Shown: one piece after another, positions 29,190 through 38,382 of the stretch
Layout: each line of letters opens with the position of its first letter
Numbering within the stretch: the first letter of the stretch is position 1
Origin: Bacillus sp. es.034
GTDB lineage: Bacteria > Bacillota > Bacilli > Bacillales > Bacillaceae_B
Direction of reading: 5' to 3'
DNA length: 64,000 bases
NCBI RefSeq assembly: GCF_002563655.1
Contig: NZ_PDIY01000001.1
Coordinates: 3,570,001-3,634,000 of the forward strand
Notes under the pieces: model-generated
The model's input: only the letters and a program-made list of their open reading frames with translations
Databases searched by the model: none
What the model was told of the DNA's origin: nothing
Translations under genes and position numbers: made by a program

Positions 29190-29744
29190 ATGATTACGAT
29201 GAATGACATTATCCGCGAGGGCCACCCCACATTAACCATGGTAGCCCGGGAAGTGCCCATCCCCCCATCAGAAGAAGATCAGGAAACGCTGAGAAGCTTA
29301 TTGGAATATGTCATAAACAGCCAAGATCCTGAAACGGCTGCCAAATATGGATTGAGACCCGGCATCGGTCTTGCAGCACCTCAAATCAATGTTTCAAAAC
29401 GGATGCTTGCCGTCAACGTTACAGACAATCAGGGGAAATTATACAGCTACGCATTATTCAATCCGAAAATCATCAGCCATTCCATTGAGAAAGCCTACTT
29501 AACTTCCGGGGAAGGTTGTTTATCCGTGGATCGGAATGTACCGGGCTTCGTCCCCCGATATGCCAGAGTGACGGTAAGAGGCTGGGATGTGGACGGCAAT
29601 GAAGTAAAACTTCGCCTCAAAGGTCTGCCTGCCATTGTATTCCAGCATGAAATCGATCACCTGAATGGCATCATGTTTTATGATCATATCAATCCTTCTA
29701 ATCCGTTTGAGCCGATCCCTGATGCCATTGCCATTGAACGATAA
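29190..29744 (+). CDS. def: Peptide deformylase
   Basis: Removes the N-terminal formyl group from nascent proteins; Fe/Zn metalloenzyme. 184 residues, the type 2 Gram-positive class with an insertion. All three motifs are present: GIGLAAPQI (I), EGCLSV (II, metal Cys) and HEIDHLNG (III, two metal His and catalytic Glu). Matches ykrB (defB) by location beside ykyA and ykrA. AGGAGG precedes ATG at 29190. Confidence 0.97.
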   Translation: MITMNDIIREGHPTLTMVAREVPIPPSEEDQETLRSLLEYVINSQDPETAAKYGLRPGIGLAAPQINVSKRMLAVNVTDNQGKLYSYALFNPKIISHSIEKAYLTSGEGCLSVDRNVPGFVPRYARVTVRGWDVDGNEVKLRLKGLPAIVFQHEIDHLNGIMFYDHINPSNPFEPIPDAIAIER

Positions 29745-29747
29745 ACG

Positions 29748-29789
29748 AAAAAAAGGACTCCGGCAGAATATCTGTGGGAGTCTTTTTTA
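29748..29789. terminator. Terminator def / ykrA
   Basis: AAAAAAGGACTCC / GGAGTCTTTTTT with a one-base bulge and a loop of about 15 nt. Confidence 0.8.
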
Positions 29790-29796
29790 GCATGTC

Positions 29797-30567
29797 TTAG
29801 ATCAATTCAAGTTCCTTTAATCCGTGATAGATTCCATCATCATCCACGTGCTTTGTAATCAAATTTGCGTGTTTTTGGACTTCCTCTACGGCATTGCCCA
29901 TTGCAACACCTGTGCCGACGGATTGGATCATTTCAATATCATTCAGTCCGTCCCCGAAAGCATAGACATCTTCCATGTTAAACCCAAGTTTGGCGATCAT
30001 CTTCTTGATTCCTTCTGCTTTTGAACCGCCTTTCGGAAGAATATCCATCGAGAATTGGTGCCAGCGGATAAACGTGAAGTCGGTGTATTTCTCCCGGTAA
30101 AAATCCTCTTCTTCCTTCGTGCAGAATAGCAGGGATTGATAGATGTCCCTTCCCTTATAAAAATCCGGGGCGTATCCCGGATGAGGAAACTTCAAGCTAT
30201 TCATACTTTTCTCGATAAAGTCATGATGTTTATGGTTCGCTTTCATCGTTTCATGATTCAAATGAACGACAGGGTGTTCCTTAGTATACGTATCCTCTAA
30301 TAATTCCTCCAACGTTTCAACTTGCAGAGGGTTTGTGTATATCACTTCATTTTCAAAAACCACATACTGCCCATTAAAAGATACGAAGGACTCGATTCCC
30401 AATTCCTCTCTTAAATTTTCGTACATAAATGGTGCCCTTCCAGTTGCAATCGCAACATACGTTCCGTTTGCCTGCAGCGTCCTGATGGCTTCTTTTGTGG
30501 CCTGTGGCAGTTTTTTATCGTGATCAAGCAACGTGCCGTCTATATCAAAGAAAACTATTTTAGACAT
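29797..30567 (-). CDS. ykrA: HAD-family phosphatase YkrA (Cof type)
   Basis: 256-residue HAD hydrolase of the IIB (Cof) subclass: motif I FFDIDGTLL (nucleophile Asp 8), motif II ATGR, motif III Lys in PKGGSKAEG, motif IV GDGLNDIEM. Family members dephosphorylate sugar phosphates or FMN-type substrates; the specific one is unknown. ATG at 30567 with AAGGAGAA. Confidence 0.9.
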   Translation of the reverse strand: MSKIVFFDIDGTLLDHDKKLPQATKEAIRTLQANGTYVAIATGRAPFMYENLREELGIESFVSFNGQYVVFENEVIYTNPLQVETLEELLEDTYTKEHPVVHLNHETMKANHKHHDFIEKSMNSLKFPHPGYAPDFYKGRDIYQSLLFCTKEEEDFYREKYTDFTFIRWHQFSMDILPKGGSKAEGIKKMIAKLGFNMEDVYAFGDGLNDIEMIQSVGTGVAMGNAVEEVQKHANLITKHVDDDGIYHGLKELELI

Positions 30568-30762
30568 GTTCGTTCTCCTTTTCTAAATATCTAAATATTC
30601 AATTGTGATTCTATTTTACCCGTTGTATAAGGTAATCCTTTACAAGGAAAATGTCAATGAAGACAGTCGAACAGAACCATTTACCAAACTTAACCATGTA
30701 AGAGATTCCATAAATTCCGTACAATATAAGTAACACAACAGAGACGTCCGTATTATTGTTCC

Positions 30763-30791
30763 TTTACTTCATAGGAAAATCTCGGTAAACT
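30763..30791 (+). promoter_or_regulatory. Possible promoter for the small peptide gene
   Basis: TTTACT (30763-30768), 17 bp, TAAACT (30786-30791), each 4 of 6 from consensus; a start near 30798 would place the ribosome site almost at the 5' end. Confidence 0.35.
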
Positions 30792-30812
30792 ATTAATAAG
30801 GAGTGATCCACC

Positions 30813-30884
30813 ATGTTAAAGAAGCTCAGGAAAAAGCTTTTAAAACAGTGGAAAGAATTGCTTAGAAAAAAAACGATTGCATAA
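30813..30884 (+). CDS. Putative 23-residue cationic amphipathic peptide
   Basis: A 23-codon frame (MLKKLRKKLLKQWKELLRKK plus TIA) that starts at ATG 30813 with AAGGAGTG 8 bp upstream. It has about eleven positive and one negative side chain, and Leu/Trp residues spaced i, i+3, i+4 as in an amphipathic helix. It sits alone between ykrA and rpoY with a possible promoter upstream and a hairpin downstream (about 30972-31026). Could be a membrane-active peptide, a small regulatory or RNA-binding protein, a leader, or chance. I know no named homologue. Confidence 0.5.
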   Translation: MLKKLRKKLLKQWKELLRKKTIA

Positions 30885-31229
30885 TCCCCCTGTTTCTCTG
30901 GAAACGATTTTCGGGAAAACACTATTAGAATGCATGACAATCGGACATACTGACATACAATTGCACAATGAATAAGGGACTGACGCCATTAGTGAGCTTT
31001 TCCTCCATTGGCATTGGTCCCTCTTCTATCTTTGTCATGATTTAGTACAGGATTATTCAAAAGCTTTATTTACACGGGAGAATCCTATATAATTTAATAC
31101 ATACATAACTGAATGATTCGTTCCTATAGAAATGATAGGCTATTATATAAGTTAATGTAAATATAGTTGATAACTTTTTTATCATAGATGAAAGTTAGAT
31201 TTTTTGAAAACGGATAAGGAGAGAGAAAA
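30885..31229 (+). promoter_or_regulatory. rpoY upstream region
   Basis: 345 bp without a larger gene. Contains an imperfect hairpin AGGGACTGACGCCA ... TTGGCATTGGTCCCT (about 30972-31026) that may end the small peptide transcript, a TATAAT at 31089-31094 with a poor -35 TTTATT 17 bp upstream, and a dyad TGATAA-N5-TTATCA at 31168-31184. Confidence 0.4.
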
Positions 31230-31436
31230 ATGATTTTTAAAGTATTTTATCAAGAAAGTAAAGCAGAAGTGCCTGTTCGCGAATGCACTCAATCTCTTTA
31301 CATGGAAGCAGATTCAGAACGTGAAGTACGCCTGAATTTAAAAGACAAACCGTATAACATCGAATTCGTACAAAAGCTTGAGGGCGCTTTTTTAGAGTAT
31401 GAAAAAAACCACCATTCTTTTGAGATGGAGCAATAA
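31230..31436 (+). CDS. rpoY: RNA polymerase epsilon subunit
   Basis: 68-residue protein (YkzG) [21 protein letters not shown]..., the small Firmicutes RNA polymerase subunit structurally like phage Gp2. It is immediately upstream of rnjA, 3 bp apart, the conserved arrangement. AAGGAGAG precedes the ATG at 31230. Confidence 0.93.
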   Translation: MIFKVFYQESKAEVPVRECTQSLYMEADSEREVRLNLKDKPYNIEFVQKLEGAFLEYEKNHHSFEMEQ

Positions 31437-31439
31437 TTA

Positions 31440-33107
31440 ATGAAATTTGTAAAGAATGACCAAGCCGCTGTATTTGCCCTTGGCGGTTTAGGTGAAATCG
31501 GTAAAAACACATACGGCGTACAATTCCAAGACGAAATTATCCTGATCGATGCAGGAATCAAATTCCCTGAGGACGAACTGCTCGGTATCGATTACGTGAT
31601 CCCTGATTATACGTATCTCGTGAAGAATGCAGATAAAATCAAGGGACTCTTCGTCACTCACGGACACGAAGACCATATTGGAGGAATCCCATATTTACTT
31701 CGCGAGTTAAACATCCCAATATACGGTGGGAAGCTTGCACTGGCACTAATCAAGAACAAACTTGAAGAACACGGATTATTACGTAATGCGAAATTAAATG
31801 TCATCCAGGAAGATGATGTTGTGAAATTCCGCAAAACCTCTGTAACCTTCTTCAGAACAACGCATAGTATTCCTGATTCATACGGAATCGTTGTCAAAAC
31901 ACCACCTGGAAATGTTGTGCACACAGGTGACTTCAAATTCGATTTCACGCCAGTTGGTGAACCCGCGAACTTAACCAAAATGGCTGAAATTGGAAAAGAA
32001 GGTGTTCTATGTCTACTGTCTGACAGTACAAATGCTGAAGTTCCAAATTTCACGATGTCAGAACGTAAAGTCGGAGAAAGCATCAATGATATTTTCCGTA
32101 AAGTGGACGGAAGAGTCATCTTTGCCACATTCGCTTCGAATATTCACCGTCTTCAACAAGTGGTTGAAGCAGCAGTGTTCCATAACAGAAAGGTTGCCGT
32201 ATTCGGAAGAAGTATGGAAGCAGCCATCACGATTGGACAAGAATTAGGATATATCAACGCTCCTAAGGATACATTCATTGAACATAATCAGATCAATCGC
32301 CTTCCAGCGAACGAAGTGGCTATTCTGTGTACAGGTTCCCAAGGTGAACCGATGGCTGCATTATCAAGGATTGCAAACGGTACCCACCGTCAAATCCAGA
32401 TTCAGCCTGGTGATACTGTTGTATTCTCTTCTTCACCAATACCGGGGAATACAATCAGTGTAAACCGTACGATCAACCTTTTATATCGTGCCGGTGCAGA
32501 AGTCGTTCATGGACCATTAAGTGATATCCATACATCTGGTCATGGTGGACAACAAGAAATGAAGCTGATGCTTCGTTTGATGAATCCAACCTTCTTTATG
32601 CCAATTCACGGAGAATTCCGTATGCAGAAGATGCACGCTCAGCTTGGTGTCGATTGTGGCGTCCAACCGGAAAACTGCTTCATCATGGATAACGGCGAAG
32701 TCCTTGCATTAAGCAATGACTCCGCACAGGTAGCCGGGAAGATCCCTTCTGGAAACGTCTATATCGATGGAAGCGGGATCGGTGACATCGGTAATATCGT
32801 CCTTCGTGACCGCCGTATCCTTTCAGAAGAAGGCCTTGTGATCGTCGTTGTCAGCATCGACATGAAGGATTTCAAGATTGCTTCCGGTCCGGACCTTATT
32901 TCAAGAGGCTTCGTCTACATGCGTGAATCAGGCGACCTTATCAATGAAGCGCAAACGCTCATTTCTAAACACTTGAACAAAGTGCTTGAAAGAAGAACGT
33001 CCCAATGGTCAGAAATCAAGAATGAAATCACAGATACACTTGCTCCATTCTTATATGAAAAAACGAAACGTCGCCCGATGATCCTACCAATCATCATGGA
33101 AGTATAA
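31440..33107 (+). CDS. rnjA: Ribonuclease J1
   Basis: 555-residue 5'-3' exo- and endoribonuclease of the metallo-beta-lactamase/beta-CASP family, the major mRNA turnover enzyme in Bacillus. The zinc motif HGHEDHIGG is at about 74-82, HTGDFKFD and SDSTNAE follow, the beta-CASP region runs about 210-420, and a C-terminal domain after about 450 completes the J1 length. Start ATG at 31440 follows rpoY; the rpoY 3' end supplies GGAG. In B. subtilis RNase J1 is a partner of GapA/SR1P, also encoded here. Confidence 0.96.
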   Translation: MKFVKNDQAAVFALGGLGEIGKNTYGVQFQDEIILIDAGIKFPEDELLGIDYVIPDYTYLVKNADKIKGLFVTHGHEDHIGGIPYLLRELNIPIYGGKLALALIKNKLEEHGLLRNAKLNVIQEDDVVKFRKTSVTFFRTTHSIPDSYGIVVKTPPGNVVHTGDFKFDFTPVGEPANLTKMAEIGKEGVLCLLSDSTNAEVPNFTMSERKVGESINDIFRKVDGRVIFATFASNIHRLQQVVEAAVFHNRKVAVFGRSMEAAITIGQELGYINAPKDTFIEHNQINRLPANEVAILCTGSQGEPMAALSRIANGTHRQIQIQPGDTVVFSSSPIPGNTISVNRTINLLYRAGAEVVHGPLSDIHTSGHGGQQEMKLMLRLMNPTFFMPIHGEFRMQKMHAQLGVDCGVQPENCFIMDNGEVLALSNDSAQVAGKIPSGNVYIDGSGIGDIGNIVLRDRRILSEEGLVIVVVSIDMKDFKIASGPDLISRGFVYMRESGDLINEAQTLISKHLNKVLERRTSQWSEIKNEITDTLAPFLYEKTKRRPMILPIIMEV

Positions 33108-33113
33108 TAACGA

Positions 33114-33151
33114 AAGAAGAGGCTGGCCCAAGTGGGTCAGCCTCTTCTTTT
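33114..33151. terminator. Bidirectional terminator rnjA / ktrC
   Basis: Stem AAGAAGAGGCTGGCCC / GGGTCAGCCTCTTCTT with loop AAGT. Confidence 0.93.
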
Positions 33152-33154
33152 GTT

Positions 33155-33811
33155 TCATAATACCTTTTTTTCAAACCGGTTAATATCCGTATCGGCACCA
33201 ATGACAATAAGGATATCCCCAACCCGGATCTGTTCATCGGCCTGTGGGGATACGATGATATCTTTTTCCCGCTTGATCGCCACGATGTTGATTCCGAATT
33301 GAGCACGGATATCTAAATCGATAAGGGAGTTTCCACTCAGACGTTCACTCGCGACAATCTCCACGATCGAGTGTTCATCTGACAATTCCAGATAATCCAG
33401 TACATTATTTGAAATGATATTATGAGCGATCCTTCTTCCCATATCCCTCTCAGGATGAACGACCTGGTTCGCCCCAATTTTACGGAGGACCTTTTCATGA
33501 TAATCATTTTGGGCTTTCACGGTAATCTTCTTGACGCCGATTTCCTTTAACATCAATGTCGTTAGTACACTGGACTGGATATCATCTCCGATCGCGACAA
33601 TGACATGATCGAAATTACGTATCCCCAGGCTCTTCAGTACGGATTCATCGGTTGAATCCGCAACGACGGCATGTGAAGCGATGGAAGAGAATTCATTCAC
33701 TTTGTCCTCGTCATGATCGATGGCCATGACCTCCATGCCTTGATCGGTCAATGACCGTACGATACTGCCGCCAAATCGGCCCAAGCCAATAACTACAAAC
33801 TCTTTTTTCAC
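33155..33811 (-). CDS. ktrC: Potassium channel gating subunit KtrC (RCK)
   Basis: 218-residue cytosolic regulator of Ktr potassium uptake. RCK-N domain with GLGRFGGSIV nucleotide-binding loop at about 9-18 and IDHDEDKV acidic end of beta2; RCK-C domain from about 135. Binds ATP/ADP and, in its C-domain, c-di-AMP in characterised homologues; darB in this window is another c-di-AMP target. Position next to rnjA matches ykqB (ktrC). Its membrane partner KtrD is not here. The minus-strand start at 33811 follows GGGGGGAT. Confidence 0.92.
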   Translation of the reverse strand: MKKEFVVIGLGRFGGSIVRSLTDQGMEVMAIDHDEDKVNEFSSIASHAVVADSTDESVLKSLGIRNFDHVIVAIGDDIQSSVLTTLMLKEIGVKKITVKAQNDYHEKVLRKIGANQVVHPERDMGRRIAHNIISNNVLDYLELSDEHSIVEIVASERLSGNSLIDLDIRAQFGINIVAIKREKDIIVSPQADEQIRVGDILIVIGADTDINRFEKKVL

Positions 33812-33915
33812 ACGTATCCCCCCGCAGTCTCTATAATCTATATTTTAGCATAAAAAAAAGGAGAAAATGACATTTCTCCCTTTCCTTTTTCGTATTTCAT
33901 TAAAGTTCCAACTCA

Positions 33916-34935
33916 TCACTTGTTCCCCTTGACGTAATCCGCATCAAATAAGAAAAGTCTCATCAGGAGATAAAGAGAAGGAATCAGCAATAACAGACCT
34001 GCGATAAAGACTACGACCAGTGCCATCCCCATCGTTGGATTCGTGACACTCGTTTCAATCGTGATAAACGGTTTCAAGATATATGGTAAATGTGACGCCC
34101 CGTAGCCAAAGAACGCAAAGAAGAATTGCAGCATGACCAGGATGAATGCCATACCAAAATTTCTTCTCCTATAGATAAAAATTGAAGCGCCAAGAAAGCA
34201 GACAAGGGATAATCCGAACATCCACCACATCTCAATGGCGCTATTGAAATGCTCGGGATTATGTTCTCTTAAAGATACGAAAACCAGTAAACTCGCTAAA
34301 ATCGTCGGCGGGCTCCAGAATATTGAAAACGTTCTCAGTTCTTCTCTTGAATCCATATCCCCGGCACGATTGGCATAATAGGTCAGGAATGTGGCACTGA
34401 TGAATAAGACCGATACGATGGACAGGACGACCACGCTCCATGAATAAGGACTCGTAAACAATTCCCGGGCAAGGAATACAACCTTATCACCCTGCTCTTC
34501 CAAAAAACCGCCTTCTGAAATGGTCAATGCCGTAGACAGTGAAGCCGGGATCAGTAACCCGGTTGCCCCGTACAAAAACAGGTAAACAATATTGTCCTTG
34601 GAACCATAGTTTCCGAAAGCATAAAAGCTTCCCCTGATGGCAAGCAATATGATCGCAATACTCCCCGGAAGCAATAATGCCGTCCCGTAGTAATAGGCTG
34701 CATCTGGAAAAAAACCGACCAAACCGACAAAAAAGAAGACAAAGAAGACATTCGTTACTTCCCATACAGGAGAAAGATATCGACTGATCAACACATTCAA
34801 CGTATGCTCTTTCCCTTTCATCCTGCCGTAAAAGGCGAAGAAGCCGGCTCCAAAATCAATCGAAGCCACTATCAAATAACCATATAGGAAAATCCACAGG
34901 ACGGTAATCCCCACGATTTCCAAACTCATATTCAT
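33916..34935 (-). CDS. cydB: Cytochrome bd-type quinol oxidase subunit II
   Basis: 339 residues, about eight to nine membrane helices, CydB/YthB family. The N-terminal VLWIFLYGYLIVASIDFGAGFF is typical. Partner of the subunit I gene 53 bp upstream. No cydCD genes follow on this strand. GGGAGGAATG precedes the ATG at 34935. Confidence 0.9.
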   Translation of the reverse strand: MNMSLEIVGITVLWIFLYGYLIVASIDFGAGFFAFYGRMKGKEHTLNVLISRYLSPVWEVTNVFFVFFFVGLVGFFPDAAYYYGTALLLPGSIAIILLAIRGSFYAFGNYGSKDNIVYLFLYGATGLLIPASLSTALTISEGGFLEEQGDKVVFLARELFTSPYSWSVVVLSIVSVLFISATFLTYYANRAGDMDSREELRTFSIFWSPPTILASLLVFVSLREHNPEHFNSAIEMWWMFGLSLVCFLGASIFIYRRRNFGMAFILVMLQFFFAFFGYGASHLPYILKPFITIETSVTNPTMGMALVVVFIAGLLLLIPSLYLLMRLFLFDADYVKGNK

Positions 34936-34988
34936 TCCTCCCCCTTATCAAAATCAGTCGGCCCCTTCTTTTTAAGGGGCCTCACACG

Positions 34989-36326
34989 CTAACTCGCTTT
35001 TTTAGGAAAGCGTTGTTCCAATTCAGCCTCTGCCGGCTTATTCTTAAACATTTTAATCAATACAACGACACACAGGATGCCGAGGAGTATATAGAGAGCC
35101 ACAAAGAGCGCAAACGTCAAGCCGACCCCGTCTGCCTTTGTTGCCGCTTCCGCCACCTTCATATATCCACGCAAAATCCATGGCTGTCTTCCGACCTCAG
35201 CGTAAATCCAGCCAAATTCGATGGCAAGCATGGCAAGCGGTCCACTGGCTACGATCCCCCAAAGCAATCCTTTATTCCATTCATTCCTTTTTTTCCATTT
35301 CCAGAATAAGATAAATGCCCCGGCAATGAAGATACTGTAAAACCCGATGGATACCATCAAATCAAACAAATAATGTACCCATAAAGGCGGCCGTTCGTCT
35401 TCCGGGAATTCATTCAACCCGATGACCTCTGTATCAAACGAACTTCCCGCCAGGAAGCTCAGGAAACCTGGTAAACGTATCTCATTATGAACTTCATTGT
35501 TTTCATCAAGCGTCCCGAAAACGATTAAATCGGCATTCTCTTCCGACTCAAAATGCCACTCTCCCGCCGCAAGTTTCTCAGGCTGATATTCAGCCAGGAA
35601 CTTGGCCGACAAATCCCCTGCGAGAGCAGAGGCGAAAGCGAAAATCAGCGCAGATAACATTGTTAAACGAAGGGCTTTCTTATGATAGTCCCCTCCCTTT
35701 TTACGAAGGATCGCAAATGCTGTGATAGCTGCCAGTATGAGAGCAGATGTTAAGTATGCCGTCGTCAGCACGTGAAACACTTTGGTTGGTGTCGCGGGAT
35801 TCAGCATCGCTGCAATCGGATCGATATTGATCGCTTTTCCATTTTCCAACTCAAATCCCTGTGGCGTATTCATAAACGCGTTCACCGTCGTAATGAATAG
35901 TGCTGAAGCCGAAGAACCGATCATCACCGGTATCGTCAGAAGCCAGTGAATCCATTTATTCTTGAATCGATCCCACGTATAAAGATAAATCCCCAAAAAG
36001 ATGGCCTCAAAGAAAAACGCAAAAGTCTCCATGAATAATGGCAGGGCAATCACCTGTCCGGCGACCTGCATAAATGATGGCCATAACAGGGACAACTGAA
36101 GACCAATAGCAGTACCGGTCACCACTCCGACAGCCACCGTAATCGTAAATCCCCTTGCCCATCTACGTGCCAGCAAAAGGTAATGTGGATCATTTCGTTT
36201 GATCCCCATGAACTCCGCTATGGATATCATAACCGGAACCCCTACCCCAATCGTTGCAAAAATAATATGGAATGCAAGGGTTGTCGACGTGAGCATCCTG
36301 CTTAAAATCACACTATCCAAAACCAT
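34989..36326 (-). CDS. cydA: Cytochrome bd-type quinol oxidase subunit I (short Q-loop, YthA-like)
   Basis: 445 residues with about nine helices. Heme ligand regions include LAFHIIFATIGVGVP near residue 20 and the conserved GRQPW in GWIYAEVGRQPWILRG. The N-terminus is closer to the YthA/cyanide-insensitive type than to classical CydA (which has FHFLFVP-like sequence), and the Q-loop is short. Reduces O2 with menaquinol at the membrane. Upstream lie a Rex-type operator pair and a promoter whose -35 overlaps one of them. The name cydA is used in the broad sense; ythA may be more exact. Confidence 0.88.
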   Translation of the reverse strand: MVLDSVILSRMLTSTTLAFHIIFATIGVGVPVMISIAEFMGIKRNDPHYLLLARRWARGFTITVAVGVVTGTAIGLQLSLLWPSFMQVAGQVIALPLFMETFAFFFEAIFLGIYLYTWDRFKNKWIHWLLTIPVMIGSSASALFITTVNAFMNTPQGFELENGKAINIDPIAAMLNPATPTKVFHVLTTAYLTSALILAAITAFAILRKKGGDYHKKALRLTMLSALIFAFASALAGDLSAKFLAEYQPEKLAAGEWHFESEENADLIVFGTLDENNEVHNEIRLPGFLSFLAGSSFDTEVIGLNEFPEDERPPLWVHYLFDLMVSIGFYSIFIAGAFILFWKWKKRNEWNKGLLWGIVASGPLAMLAIEFGWIYAEVGRQPWILRGYMKVAEAATKADGVGLTFALFVALYILLGILCVVVLIKMFKNKPAEAELEQRFPKKAS

Positions 36327-36396
36327 TCTTTACTCCCCCTACCGAATTACTTTTTATCGTAAACAGCTCTTTCCTACTGTTTATCACTTATTGTTC

Positions 36397-36462
36397 ATTA
36401 TAAAACCTGGTGATGAGTTTGTGAAGTATTGAACAATGAATATTTTGTGACGTTTTTCACAA
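36397..36462 (-). promoter_or_regulatory. cydAB promoter with Rex-type operators
   Basis: Minus-strand promoter TTCACA (36420-36425), 17 bp, TATAAT (36397-36402). An 18-bp dyad TTGTGACGTTTTTCACAA lies at 36445-36462, with a degenerate second copy TTGTGAAGTATTGAACAA at 36419-36436 covering the -35. Both have the Rex spacing TTGTGA-N6-TCACAA. Confidence 0.78.
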
Positions 36463-36505
36463 AGTTCCTCTTGTTTAGTTTCTCCACCCCACCATTTCCT
36501 TCCAT

Positions 36506-36542
36506 AAAAAAAACCCACACACCAGTGCGGGGTCCTCTATAC
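36506..36542 (-). terminator. Terminator of the ABC exporter operon
   Basis: Minus strand ACCCCGCAC / GTGTGGGT followed by eight T. Confidence 0.75.
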
Positions 36543-36548
36543 TGCATA

Positions 36549-38372
36549 TCACATCGCATCCAACATCCTGAACTGTGACTTCACCAGTTCAAAATAGTCT
36601 CCTTCCTGGTCCATCAATTCGGCGTGATTTCCCGACTCTTTGATTCTGCCATTTTCAAGGACAAAAATATTGTCGGACTCACGGATTGTGGAAAGGCGGT
36701 GGGCGATGATGATCGCGGTACGGCCGTTCAGTAATTTCTTCAATGCATTTTGAATCTTGACTTCTGTTTCTGTATCGATGGATGCTGTCGCTTCATCCAG
36801 GATGATGATACGAGGATTTGCCAAAAGGGCTCGTGCGAAGGACAATAGTTGTCTTTCACCTACAGATAACACATTCCCCCGTTCCTCGACTTCCGTTTCG
36901 TAACCGTTGGATAACTTCTCGATAAATTCGTTTGCCCCGATGGCTTCGGCTGCCATCAAGACCTCTTCATCGGATGCACCCGGGCGTCCGAATCTGATAT
37001 TATCCATGATTGTTCCTGAGAAGATGAATGTATCCTGCAGGACGATGCTGATTTGACTGCGTAAGCTTGAAACAGATGCATCCCGCAAATCAACTCCATC
37101 AATTTTCACCACCCCATTTGTCGGGTCGTAAAATCGGCTGATGAGATTCGCGATCGTCGTCTTCCCCGATCCTGTATGTCCGACGAGTGCAACGGTTTGA
37201 CCGGCTTTCATTTCCAGGTTGATGTCCCTGAGTGCTTTACGTTTGTCATCATAAGAGAATTCCACATGTTCGAACTGGATTCTTCCCTTGATATCGGTCA
37301 GATTCAAGGCATTTTTCTTTTCGTTTACAATCGGTTGTTCATCGAGGAATTCAAAGATTCGCTCAGATGAAGCCATCCCGATCAACAGCTGATTATAAAC
37401 CTGACCGAGTCTTGAAATCGGCTCCCAGAACATGCCAAGATAGAATGCGAAGGAGACGAATTCACCAAGCTCCAGTGATCCATTTTGAATGAGGTGGGCC
37501 CCAAACCAAATCAGGACGGCGGTTCCGATGGCATTCGTTAATTCCACCAGTGGACGGAACATGGCATTTTTCTTTGTTGCCGTTCTCCAGCTATCGAAGG
37601 TCTCTGTGTTGACTCCATCGAAGAAGGCCATATTTTCTTTTTCCTGGGTGAAAGATTGTGTCACCCTGATTCCCTGGATGCTTTCATTTAAATGAGAGTT
37701 AAGTTTTGATTGCTTAAGCCTTACCACCTGCCAGGATTTGCGTATTTTTTTGCGCAAGCTTGTAGAGATGAAGAACATGATAGGCAAAATGACCATAACG
37801 GCAAGTGTGAGTTCCGGACTTAACGTAAAGAGTATCACGATGATTCCGATGAGCAGAATGAGATCCATCAACAGATTAATGACACCGTTCGTGAAAAGCT
37901 CCTGCAGGGAGTTGATGTCATTCATGATTCGGACAAGGATCGAGCCTGCTGAACGCTGATCAAAGAAACGATGGGAAAGCCACTGAACATGACTGAATAA
38001 GTGTTTTCTCAGGTCATAGATGACTCCCTGCCCCAATTGATTCATCCATTTGATCCTGAGGACGTTGGCTATATAATTCAAAACATACAGTCCAGCTATG
38101 ATTCCCACAAGGGTAAAGAGAAGATTCTCATCCTTTTGCCTGATCGCTTTATCGAGTGTGTATACACCGATGAGGATCGGGATGATCAGGCGGACAGCCG
38201 TTGTGATCAGAACAGTGATGATCGACAAAGGCAACAGTTTTTTAGAATATGGTTTTAAATATGTCAGTAACCGGTAGAGCTGTTCCCAGTTGAATGGCTT
38301 ATCAATCACTTGATCGGTCGAGTAGTGGAACCTGCTCAGAATGTTTTTATTCACTTTCTTTTTTTCGCTCAA
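36549..38372 (-). CDS. ABC exporter, ATPase-permease half (canonical site)
   Basis: 607-residue type IV exporter half: six helices (about 45-330) then an ATPase domain. Walker A GHTGSGKTT, signature LSVGERQLLSFARA (not the usual LSGGQ), Walker B IIILDEATASID with the catalytic Glu intact, H-loop IIAHRLSTI. It starts 10 bp after the partner gene and so is the second gene of a two-gene operon. YfiC- or BmrD-type multidrug exporters are the likely relatives; substrate unknown. Confidence 0.88.
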   Translation of the reverse strand: MSEKKKVNKNILSRFHYSTDQVIDKPFNWEQLYRLLTYLKPYSKKLLPLSIITVLITTAVRLIIPILIGVYTLDKAIRQKDENLLFTLVGIIAGLYVLNYIANVLRIKWMNQLGQGVIYDLRKHLFSHVQWLSHRFFDQRSAGSILVRIMNDINSLQELFTNGVINLLMDLILLIGIIVILFTLSPELTLAVMVILPIMFFISTSLRKKIRKSWQVVRLKQSKLNSHLNESIQGIRVTQSFTQEKENMAFFDGVNTETFDSWRTATKKNAMFRPLVELTNAIGTAVLIWFGAHLIQNGSLELGEFVSFAFYLGMFWEPISRLGQVYNQLLIGMASSERIFEFLDEQPIVNEKKNALNLTDIKGRIQFEHVEFSYDDKRKALRDINLEMKAGQTVALVGHTGSGKTTIANLISRFYDPTNGVVKIDGVDLRDASVSSLRSQISIVLQDTFIFSGTIMDNIRFGRPGASDEEVLMAAEAIGANEFIEKLSNGYETEVEERGNVLSVGERQLLSFARALLANPRIIILDEATASIDTETEVKIQNALKKLLNGRTAIIIAHRLSTIRESDNIFVLENGRIKESGNHAELMDQEGDYFELVKSQFRMLDAM

Positions 38373-38382
38373 TCTCTTTCAC

